Assembly: GCA_003533405.1 (NCBI GenBank)
Contig: DQDL01000062.1
Coordinates: 1-10,631, forward strand
From: Clostridiales bacterium
GTDB taxonomy: Bacteria > Bacillota > Clostridia > Oscillospirales > Oscillospiraceae
DNA length: 10,631 nucleotides
Direction of reading: 5' to 3'
Shown here piece after piece: positions 1-6,371 of the stretch. The notes beneath the pieces are model-generated. The model saw only the letters and a list, made by a program, of their open reading frames with translations, did not search any database and was not told the DNA's origin. Every line of letters starts with the position of its first letter. The first letter of the stretch is position 1. The translations under genes were made by a program, and so were the position numbers.

Positions 1-1
1 C

Positions 2-94
2 GGCGTCATCGTCGAGCAGGGCGAGCCGGAGGAGGTCTTCGGCAATCCCAAGGCCGAGCGCACGAAGCAGTTTTTGCGCAATTATCAGCCGTAA
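2..94 (+). CDS. Polar amino-acid ABC transporter, ATP-binding subunit (C-terminal end only)
   Basis: Only the last 30 codons are in the window; the frame runs in from the left edge and ends at TAA 92-94. The residues (GVIVEQGEPEEVFGNPK, then ERTKQFL) match the conserved C-terminus of the GlnQ/HisP-type ATPases that energise uptake of polar amino acids: the G-x-IVE-x-G strand after the Walker region, then PEEVF-x-NPK and RTK-x-FL. Walker A, the signature motif and Walker B lie outside the window. The stop codon overlaps the next start (TAATG), so ATPase and racemase are almost certainly translated from one mRNA. The substrate cannot be read from this fragment. Confidence 0.85.
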   Translation, partial: GVIVEQGEPEEVFGNPKAERTKQFLRNYQP

Positions 95-873
95 TGGAGT
101 ATTCTTATTATAAAATCGACCCCACGGGCAACATCACGGCGATTGTCGAAACGCCGACCGAGCGCAGCGAGCAAAGCCGCATAGCGGGGCTTATCATGGC
201 CGCCGACACGACTATCGAGCAGGTCGGATTTTTGGAAAAGCCGCAGAGCACGGCTGCCGTTCGCCTGCAAATGATGGGTGGCGAATTTTGCGGCAATGCA
301 AGTATTTCCGCCGCCGCACTCATGGCGCAGAAAGGCGGCATGGAAAGCGGCGATATCACGCTCGAGGTCTCGGGCGCAGACGAGCCGCTATGCGTCAAGG
401 TGCAAAAGCTTGACGAAGATAAATACCTCGGCACGGTCGCAATGCCGCTGCCTGTCGGCATCGAAACGGCGCACTTCGGCTCGCTCAGTCTGCCGGTCGT
501 GCGCTTTCCCGGCATAAGCCATGTTATCTGCGACAGTTCGCTCAGTGTTTCCGAGGCCGAGGCGAACATCCACTCATGGTGCGAGGAGCTTTCCGCCGAT
601 GCGCTGGGGCTCATGTTCCTTGACGGCGACAGGCTCAAGCCCTATGTCTATGTCCGCTCGACGGACACCGCCGTGTGGGAAAGCTCGTGTGCAAGCGGTT
701 CGACTGCCTGTGCTGCCTATCTTGCGGCAAAGGCCGGAGCATCGCAGACCGTGGCGCTTCAAAACCCCTGCGGCGTGCTCAGCCTTAAGGCAGAGCTCAA
801 GGACGGCGCACTCGGCTCGCTGCTTTTGACCGGCAGTGCCGAAATTACGGGAAAACACTTGATTTGTACATAA
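94..873 (+). CDS. DapF-fold, cofactor-independent amino-acid racemase/epimerase (histidine racemase-like)
   Basis: The 259-aa product resembles the diaminopimelate epimerase fold, whose PLP-independent members use two cysteines, one from each half, as acid and base. The first candidate is C66 in GGEFCGNA and the second is C199 in WESSCASGSTA, placed like the two DapF cysteines. The motifs themselves are not those of lysine-pathway DapF (no ERG-x-GET-x-ACGTG block). They are closer to the racemase branch that includes the staphylopine enzyme CntK and the Fusobacterium histidine racemase; that comparison is from memory of the family. The ATG lies inside the ABC ATPase stop codon and has no clear Shine-Dalgarno site, so translation is probably coupled. 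The likely role is interconversion of L and D forms of an amino acid handled by the linked transporter. Fold and catalytic type are fairly certain; the substrate is inferred and could be histidine or another amino acid. Confidence 0.75.
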   Translation: MEYSYYKIDPTGNITAIVETPTERSEQSRIAGLIMAADTTIEQVGFLEKPQSTAAVRLQMMGGEFCGNASISAAALMAQKGGMESGDITLEVSGADEPLCVKVQKLDEDKYLGTVAMPLPVGIETAHFGSLSLPVVRFPGISHVICDSSLSVSEAEANIHSWCEELSADALGLMFLDGDRLKPYVYVRSTDTAVWESSCASGSTACAAYLAAKAGASQTVALQNPCGVLSLKAELKDGALGSLLLTGSAEITGKHLICT

Positions 874-887
874 ATTTCTTGTATCAT
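859..887 (+). promoter_or_regulatory. Candidate sigma-A promoter for the binding-protein gene
   Basis: TTGATT at 859-864 and TATCAT at 882-887 are separated by 17 bp (4/6 and 5/6 matches to consensus). The -35 overlaps the last codons of the racemase gene. Transcription would start near 894, just before the AAGGGG ribosome binding site (897-902), leaving a leader of about 20 nt. It could let the binding protein be made independently of the upstream operon. The match is moderate and may be chance in this AT-rich gap. Confidence 0.4.
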
Positions 888-913
888 CTAAAGCCTAAGG
901 GGTGTTTTAACGG

Positions 914-1696
914 ATGAAAAAAAGAAAAATAAGTCTCCTGCTCGTTGTGTGTATGGTGCTTTGCCTATGCGCATGCGGCGGGGGCGGCAAATATAAAGCG
1001 GTCAAGACCGTCCGCAGTCAGGATTACTCCATCGGCTTTCGTAACGGCGACTCGACCTATCACTACATCGACAAGGCGCTGCGTGAGCTTTCCTACAACG
1101 GCACGATTGACGACCTTGCAGCAAAGTGGTTCGGCAGCAAAAACGCCGTCGATTTTCCGTCGACAAAGGATGCTTTATCGGAGCTTGGCTACATTGCTCC
1201 CCGTGAGTTTATCATCGGCGTTGACCTCGACAGTGCACCCATGGCGTTTACAAGCGGCGACGGCTACGACGGCTTTGACATTGAGCTTGCCAAGGCCGTG
1301 TGCGAAAAGCTCGGCTGGTCGCTGAAAATTCAGGCAATACACTCGGAAAATGCCTTCGTTGAGCTAAACTCCGGCAACATCGACTGTGCATGGGGCGGCG
1401 TTGTGCTCGACAGAGAGTCGGCAGACTACACCATTCTCGTGACCTACATGTCCGACAAGCTTGTCCTTGCAGCCAAGGGCTCGGGCAGCAGCTCGATAAG
1501 AGGCAAGACCCTGTTCATGGGCACCTCACAGTGCTACCTCGACCTCATGGAGGAAAACACAGGCATAAGCGGCAAGCTCGGTCAGATATCCCGCATCCAA
1601 GGCGGTGCGCAGGATTACCTTGCCGCACTCGACAGAGGTGAGTGCGACCTCGTGATGATAACCGATTCCGCCGTTGATTATTTTAATTCGCATTAA
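914..1696 (+). CDS. Amino-acid ABC transporter substrate-binding lipoprotein, apparently circularly permuted
   Basis: The 260-aa product starts with a lipoprotein signal peptide (basic MKKRK, hydrophobic stretch, lipobox LCAC with lipidated C21). Residues about 98-256 follow the first four fifths of the family 3 binding proteins (SBP_bac_3): an IIGVDLDSAPMAF opening strand, GFDIELAKAVCEKLG at 120-134, LNSGNIDCAWGG at 151-162, DRES with R167 near the usual carboxylate-binding Arg, RGKTLFMGTSQ at 196-206, and DYLAALDRGECDLVMITD at 234-251. The protein then stops at 260, where the family normally continues with a Y-x-(I/V)-GF-x-(K/N)-G-D strand and a final helix ending DGT...KWFG. That missing segment is present at the front instead: YSIGFRNGD at 38-46, KALRELSYNGT at 54-64 and AAKWFG at 69-74. 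Total length is normal for the family. ATG 914 follows AAGGGG with an 11-nt spacer. Ligand unknown; the racemase next door suggests a polar amino acid. Confidence 0.85.
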   Translation: MKKRKISLLLVVCMVLCLCACGGGGKYKAVKTVRSQDYSIGFRNGDSTYHYIDKALRELSYNGTIDDLAAKWFGSKNAVDFPSTKDALSELGYIAPREFIIGVDLDSAPMAFTSGDGYDGFDIELAKAVCEKLGWSLKIQAIHSENAFVELNSGNIDCAWGGVVLDRESADYTILVTYMSDKLVLAAKGSGSSSIRGKTLFMGTSQCYLDLMEENTGISGKLGQISRIQGGAQDYLAALDRGECDLVMITDSAVDYFNSH

Positions 1697-1733
1697 AAAT
1701 TGCGTTCAATCAAATGATTGAACGCAATTTTTA
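1694..1733. terminator. Bidirectional rho-independent terminator between convergent genes
   Basis: This is a perfect inverted repeat with 19-bp arms (1694-1712 and 1715-1733) around a 2-nt centre; in RNA the innermost pairs will open into a loop. The core is TTGCGTTCAATCA paired with its complement, and the outer arm is A-rich on one side and T-rich on the other, so both transcripts end in a U run. It begins at the stop codon of the binding-protein gene and lies just beyond the end of thrS, serving both. Confidence 0.9.
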
Positions 1734-1739
1734 TTATCC

Positions 1740-3491
1740 TTATTTTGCCCTTGTGGAAACTTCCTCGCTGAGCTTTTCGACGAAGCTATCGACGCTCATT
1801 GCGCCCTCGTCGCCGCCGGAGCGGGTGCGCACGGAGATGGTGCCGTTTTCCGCTTCCTTGTCGCCGACGATGATCATGTAGGGGATCTTCTGGCTCTGCG
1901 CCTCACGGATCTTGTAGCCGATCTTCTCGTTGCGAAGATCCGTCTCCACACGGAAGCCGAGCTCATCAAGGCGCTGTGCAATGTGCTTTGCATAGTCATC
2001 GACCCTATCGGTGATGGGCATGACCTTGACCTGAACGGGAGCGAGCCAAGTCGGGAACGCACCGGCAAAGTGCTCGGTGATGACGCCGATAAAGCGTTCT
2101 ATCGAGCCGAACACGACACGGTGGATCATGACGGGACGGTGCTTTTCGCCGTCGGCGCCGACATACTCGAGTTCAAAGCGCTCGGGCAGCTGCATGTCCA
2201 GCTGGATGGTGCCGCACTGCCAGGTACGGCCAAGGCAGTCCTCAATGTGGAAGTCCAGCTTCGGCCCATAGAACGCGCCGTCGCCCTCGTTGACAACGAA
2301 GTCCTTGCCCATGCCGGTGATGGCCTTCTTCAGGATCTCCTGATTGGCTTCCCACTCCTCCACGGTGCCGATGTGGTCTTCGGGCATGGTGGACAGCTCT
2401 ACGGTGTATTTCAGGCCAAACACGTTGTACACCTCGTCGAACAGGCGGACAACGTTCTGGATCTCGCTCTCCATCTGTTCCCGGGTCATGAAGATGTGGG
2501 CATCGTCCTGCGTAAAGCACCGGACGCGGAACAGTCCGTGGAGCGCGCCGGACAGCTCATGGCGATGCACCAGACCCAGCTCGCCCACCCGCAGGGGCAG
2601 ATCGCGGTAGGAATGGGGCTCGCTGGCGTAGACCAGCATACCGCCGGGGCAGTTCATGGGCTTGATGGCGTAATCCTCGCCGTCGATCTGCGTGGTGTAC
2701 ATATTCTCTTTGTAATGGAACCAGTGACCGGAGGTCTCCCACAGCTGGCGGTTTAGTATCATCGGGGTCGAGACCTCGACATAGCCGTATCTCTTGTGTA
2801 CCTCACGCCAGTAGTCTATAAGTGTGTTTTTGAGCACCATGCCCTTTGGCAGGAAGAACGGGAAGCCCGGGCCTTCGTCGGTGAGCATGAACAGGCCGAG
2901 TTCCTTACCGAGCTTGCGGTGATCACGCTTTTTGGCCTCTTCAATTCTTGCAAGGTAAGCGTCAAGCTCGTCCTTCTTCATAAAGCAAGTGCCGTAGACA
3001 CGCTGGAGCATCTTGCGGTTGGAGTCGCCTCTCCAGTATGCGCCGGTGCAGGAGGTAAGCTTTATCGCATTGCCCTTGACACGGCCGGTGGAGTCCAGAT
3101 GCGGGCCTGCGCAAAGGTCGGTGAAGTCGCCCTGCTTATAGAAGCTGATAACAGCGTCCTCGGGCAGGTCGTTTATAAGCTCGACCTTGTACGGCTCGTC
3201 CTTTTCCTCCATGAGCTTCAAGGCCTCCTCACGGGGCAGCTCAAAGCGCTCGAGCTTAATTTTTTCCTTGCAGATCTTGCGCATCTCCGCCTCGATCTTT
3301 TCGAGTATCTCGGGAGTGATGGCAAACGGTGCGTCAAAGTCATAGTAAAAGCCGTTTTCGATGGCAGGGCCGATTGCGAGCTTTACCTCGGGGTAAAGGC
3401 GCTTGACGGCCTGTGCAAGAATGTGGCTGGTGGTATGACGGTAGGTGTTCTTAAATTCGGGGTTTTCAAAGGTGTACTTATTCTCGTCCAT
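1740..3491 (-). CDS. thrS: Threonine--tRNA ligase, short form without the TGS domain
   Basis: The 583-aa enzyme charges tRNA-Thr with threonine in the cytoplasm. The editing domain comes first, with H19-T-T-S-H23 and DLCAGPH (C127, H131). The class II catalytic core follows: motif 1 around 220-245, motif 2 in HRHELSGALHGLFRVR (309-324), and motif 3 in GSIERFIGVITEHFAG (462-477). Predicted zinc ligands C281, H332 and H457 have almost the same spacing as those of the E. coli enzyme. The C-terminal anticodon-binding domain runs from about 485. The protein is about 59 residues shorter than E. coli ThrRS because the N-terminal TGS domain is missing, a known variant in Clostridia. The start is ATG 3491, because GGAGGAG lies just upstream at 3496-3502; an in-frame TTG at 3509 would lie 5' of that site. 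Expression is controlled by the T-box leader upstream. Confidence 0.97.
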   Translation of the reverse strand: MDENKYTFENPEFKNTYRHTTSHILAQAVKRLYPEVKLAIGPAIENGFYYDFDAPFAITPEILEKIEAEMRKICKEKIKLERFELPREEALKLMEEKDEPYKVELINDLPEDAVISFYKQGDFTDLCAGPHLDSTGRVKGNAIKLTSCTGAYWRGDSNRKMLQRVYGTCFMKKDELDAYLARIEEAKKRDHRKLGKELGLFMLTDEGPGFPFFLPKGMVLKNTLIDYWREVHKRYGYVEVSTPMILNRQLWETSGHWFHYKENMYTTQIDGEDYAIKPMNCPGGMLVYASEPHSYRDLPLRVGELGLVHRHELSGALHGLFRVRCFTQDDAHIFMTREQMESEIQNVVRLFDEVYNVFGLKYTVELSTMPEDHIGTVEEWEANQEILKKAITGMGKDFVVNEGDGAFYGPKLDFHIEDCLGRTWQCGTIQLDMQLPERFELEYVGADGEKHRPVMIHRVVFGSIERFIGVITEHFAGAFPTWLAPVQVKVMPITDRVDDYAKHIAQRLDELGFRVETDLRNEKIGYKIREAQSQKIPYMIIVGDKEAENGTISVRTRSGGDEGAMSVDSFVEKLSEEVSTRAK

Positions 3492-3507
3492 AATGCTCCT
3501 CCTATAC

Positions 3508-3540
3508 AAAAACGCCCCTGACGCATTGCGTCAAGGGCGT
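3508..3540 (-). terminator. T-box-controlled attenuator terminator of thrS
   Basis: Read on the minus strand, ACGCCCTTGACGC pairs with GCGTCAGGGGCGT (12 of 13 bp, one mismatch), followed by five U. The left arm overlaps the CCUU that the antiterminator uses, giving the expected either/or switch. Its 3' end lies just before the thrS ribosome binding site. It is also the only visible terminator downstream of the ATPase gene. Confidence 0.9.
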
Positions 3541-3720
3541 AAAAATTTACACGGTCCCACCTTGATAGGTACTCATCATGCATTTAACGCATGCGAAACG
3601 GAAGCACATTTCCTTGCTTCGGCTCGGGAGCGGTCGCTTTACGGTTTGGGCATAAGAAGCTTGCAGCCAAGGCTTCTCTCTCTGCGATGCTTGCGCCTGC
3701 GTTCTCCGTCACAGCTTTAT
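3510..3720 (-). ncRNA. T-box leader (tRNA-Thr-sensing riboswitch)
   Basis: The minus-strand RNA carries AAGGUGGGACCGUG at 3550-3563, a clear version of the T-box consensus AGGGUGGNACCGCG; its UGGG (3556-3559) would pair with the acceptor end of uncharged tRNA. The antiterminator is visible: AAGG (3560-3563) pairs with CCUU (3533-3536), and GUGUAA pairs with UUACGC around a 4-nt loop. The 5' half contains the GA-rich AGAGAGAAG motif of Stem I and a small hairpin AGAAGC/GCUUCU. An ACC threonine codon at 3632-3634 is the best specifier candidate; a second ACC lies at 3643-3645. By the known mechanism, uncharged tRNA-Thr stabilises the antiterminator and turns thrS on. Confidence 0.92.
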
Positions 3721-3722
3721 TG

Positions 3723-6371
3723 TCACACTATATCACTCTTTTTCGCCGCTGTCAATCGCTGAATGAGCTTTACCAGCTCAACTATGGGTATCACGCAGAA
3801 GCCGAGACCGATGGCAATGGCATATTCGCCGAGCTCAACGCTCGTGAAGCCGAAGGCCTCGGCCAGAAGCGGCACCTCGCACACGACGGTCGTGAGCAGC
3901 AGCGAGCCCACGGCAGCGCCGATGAGCATGATATTGTGGCCGGGCAGCTTAAAGATACTGCCACGCTGCGAGCGCATATTGAACGAGTGGAATATCTCCG
4001 CCATGGACATGGTGAGAAACGCCATCGTCATGCCGTCGGGGCTGTCGGCAATTTCCCACACTCCGCTTTCGATGAAGTGCCCGATGAAATACGATGCAAG
4101 CGTCAGCGCAGAGACCAAAAGTCCCTGATACGCAATGTCGATACCCATGCCGCCTGCGAATATGCCTGCGCTTGCAGACCTCGGCTTGCGGCGCATGATG
4201 TCCGGCTCTGCCTTTTCCATGCCGAGTGCCAATGCTGGGAAGCAGTCGGTAACAAGGTTTATCCACAGCAGATGCACGGGCTTTAGAATCGTGAAGCCGA
4301 GCAGGGTGGCCGCAAAAATGCTTATGACCTCGCTCATGTTAGAGCCAAGGAGGAACTGGATAGCCTTGCGGATATTGTCGTAAATGCGTCTGCCCTCTTC
4401 GACGGCGCCGACGATGCTCGCAAAGTTGTCATCGGCAAGCACCATGTCGGCGACATTTTTCGTAACATCCGTGCCGGTGATGCCCATGCCCACGCCGATA
4501 TCGGCGCTTTTGATGCTGGGTGCATCGTTCACGCCGTCGCCGGTCATGGCGGTGACATAGCCTGCGCTGCGCCATGCGTTGACTATCCTCGTCTTGTGCT
4601 CGGGCTGAACTCGGGCGTAGACGCTTATGTCCTTAAAGCAGGCCTCAAACTCGGTATCGGACATCTGTGAAAGCTCGCTGCCCGTTATCGCCCTGTCGCC
4701 GGGGCGCAAAATGCCGAGTTCCTTTGCGATCGCAACTGCGGTGTCGATATGGTCGCCGGTTATCATGACAGCACGCACACCAGCGCCCACGCACTCGTCG
4801 ATCGCGGTCTTTACCTCGGGGCGGACGGGGTCGATCATGCCGGTGAGTCCCACAAAGCACAGGTCGTGCTCAAGCTCCTCCGGCTCGAAGCTATCCGGCT
4901 CACGCTCCCACACCCGCATTGCGCAGGCGAGAACTCGCAGAGCCTTGTCGGCCATTGCCTTGTTTGCCTCGGCGATAGCTTTCCGGTACTCATCCGTCAT
5001 CGGCACGGCCTCGCCGTTATTCATGTAATGGGTACACCTGTCGATTATAACATCGGGCGCACCCTTGGTGTACTGCACAACACCGTTATGGGCAAGATGC
5101 ACTGTGCTCATCATCTTGCGCCCCGAATCAAAGGGTGCTTCGCCGCAGCGTGGGAAGTCCTCCTTGAGAGCAGTTTTGTTATGCCCGAGCTTATTTGCCC
5201 AGACAACGAGGGCAGCCTCGGTCGGCTCGCCGGTGACAGCACCGTCGGGGTCGATCTCGGCATCGGAGCACAGCGCCATTGCCTTGGAGATGAGGTCTTT
5301 ATCCTCGCCGAAGAAGTCGACGACCGTCATTTTGTTCTGCGTCAGCGTGCCGGTCTTATCCGAACAGATTATCTGTGCGCAGCCGAGCGTCTCGACCGCC
5401 GTGAGACGGCGGATGATGGCGTTTCGCTTTGACATGTTGGTAACGCCGATGGACAAAACGACCGTCACGACCGCCGCCAAGCCCTCGGGAATTGCGGCAA
5501 CGGCAAGCGATACGGCTATCATAAAGGAGTTAAGAACAGTCTCAAAGTCAAAGCCGCCCGCACGCAGAAGCTGAACTGCGAACACTGCGGCGCATATACC
5601 GAGCACGAGCCATGTCAGCACCTTGGAAAGCTGCGTGAGCTTTATCTGCAAGGGGGTCTGCCCCTCCTGAGCGTTTGCAAGCGCATCGGCTATCTTGCCC
5701 ATCTCGGTCTGCATGCCGACGGCGGTGACTATCATGGCGCCACGGCCGTAAACAACGGTCGAGCCCATGTACGCCATGTTTTTGCGGTCGCCGAGCGGCA
5801 CATCGGCGCTGTCGGTGAGATTTATTGTATCTATAAACTTCGACACCGGCACGGACTCGCCCGTGAGGGCTGCCTCCTCAATTTTGAGGCTGGCATTTTC
5901 GATTATCCTGCCGTCTGCGGGAACGGCGTCGCCCGCTTCGAGCAGCACCACATCGCCGATGGTGAGCTCCTCGCTGCGCACGGAGACTATCTTGCCGTCA
6001 CGCAGCACCTTGCTCGTGGCAGCGGACATTTCCTGCAGTGCTTCTATCGCCTTCTCGGCCTTGTTCTCCTGATAAACGCCCAGCACGGCATTCACCACGA
6101 CGACGGCAAGGATGATGATGACATCGGCAAAGCTCTCGCCCTGCGTTATCGCAAGCACGCCGCTTATCGCAGCGGCGACCAGCAGGATGATTATCATGGG
6201 GTCTGCAAGCTGCTTCAAAAGCTGCTTGATTATCGAATCCTTCTTGCCCTCGGCAAGCTTGTTTTTGCCGTGCTCGGCAAGGCGGCGCTCGGCCTCCCCG
6301 CTCGTCAAACCGTTTGCATCGGAGGAAAGCTCCGATATAACGGTCTCGGCATTTTCACAGTAAAATTTCAT
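3723..6371 (-). CDS. P2A-type cation-transporting ATPase (Ca2+ and/or Mn2+ export)
   Basis: This 882-aa ATP-driven membrane pump has all the P-type landmarks: N-terminal cation ATPase domain, TGES (170-173) in the actuator domain, IPEGL (294-298) in M4, phosphorylation site SDKTGTLT with D338, KGAPD (436-440) in the nucleotide domain, and TGDGVNDAP (610-618). The ion ligands of the Ca2+ family are present: E296 in M4, N678 and E681 in SNMSEV (M5), N705, T708 and D709 in NLVTD (M6), and E792 in MSMAEIFHSFN (M8). This is the full set known from SERCA for two Ca2+ sites. It starts at ATG 6371, directly after the TGA of the AI-2E gene (TGAATG), with GGGAGGTG upstream, and is thus co-translated with it. 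The riboswitch upstream points to Mn2+ as a relevant substrate; Ca2+ or both are equally compatible with the residues. Confidence 0.95.
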   Translation of the reverse strand: MKFYCENAETVISELSSDANGLTSGEAERRLAEHGKNKLAEGKKDSIIKQLLKQLADPMIIILLVAAAISGVLAITQGESFADVIIILAVVVVNAVLGVYQENKAEKAIEALQEMSAATSKVLRDGKIVSVRSEELTIGDVVLLEAGDAVPADGRIIENASLKIEEAALTGESVPVSKFIDTINLTDSADVPLGDRKNMAYMGSTVVYGRGAMIVTAVGMQTEMGKIADALANAQEGQTPLQIKLTQLSKVLTWLVLGICAAVFAVQLLRAGGFDFETVLNSFMIAVSLAVAAIPEGLAAVVTVVLSIGVTNMSKRNAIIRRLTAVETLGCAQIICSDKTGTLTQNKMTVVDFFGEDKDLISKAMALCSDAEIDPDGAVTGEPTEAALVVWANKLGHNKTALKEDFPRCGEAPFDSGRKMMSTVHLAHNGVVQYTKGAPDVIIDRCTHYMNNGEAVPMTDEYRKAIAEANKAMADKALRVLACAMRVWEREPDSFEPEELEHDLCFVGLTGMIDPVRPEVKTAIDECVGAGVRAVMITGDHIDTAVAIAKELGILRPGDRAITGSELSQMSDTEFEACFKDISVYARVQPEHKTRIVNAWRSAGYVTAMTGDGVNDAPSIKSADIGVGMGITGTDVTKNVADMVLADDNFASIVGAVEEGRRIYDNIRKAIQFLLGSNMSEVISIFAATLLGFTILKPVHLLWINLVTDCFPALALGMEKAEPDIMRRKPRSASAGIFAGGMGIDIAYQGLLVSALTLASYFIGHFIESGVWEIADSPDGMTMAFLTMSMAEIFHSFNMRSQRGSIFKLPGHNIMLIGAAVGSLLLTTVVCEVPLLAEAFGFTSVELGEYAIAIGLGFCVIPIVELVKLIQRLTAAKKSDIV
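3727..3755 (-). promoter_or_regulatory. Strong sigma-A promoter of the thrS T-box leader
   Basis: On the minus strand, consensus TTGACA (3750-3755) is followed after exactly 17 bp by TATAGT (3727-3732, 5/6). It lies inside the last codons of the ATPase gene; transcription would start near 3720, at the 5' end of the T-box leader. This shows that thrS has its own start in addition to any read-through from upstream. Confidence 0.85.

Noticed and set aside
108..638. A 176-codon open frame antisense to the racemase gene
   Set aside because: It has no ribosome binding site and low-complexity Ser/Pro-rich content. The plus-strand frame has clear enzyme motifs and coupling to its neighbour, so this is a shadow.
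94..873. Lysine-pathway diaminopimelate epimerase (dapF) or a PhzF isomerase
   Set aside because: The cysteine motifs differ from the DapF MCGNG and ACGTG blocks, PhzF enzymes do not use this cysteine pair, and the transporter context does not fit lysine synthesis.
3492..3509. An upstream in-frame TTG start for thrS at 3509
   Set aside because: It would start before the GGAGGAG site at 3496-3502, which is correctly spaced for ATG 3491; using it would turn the ribosome binding site into codons.
1983..3521. Long plus-strand open frames (1983-2756 and 2796-3521) opposite thrS
   Set aside because: They mirror a fully conserved synthetase gene in an antisense frame, have no recognisable domain and no start signal.
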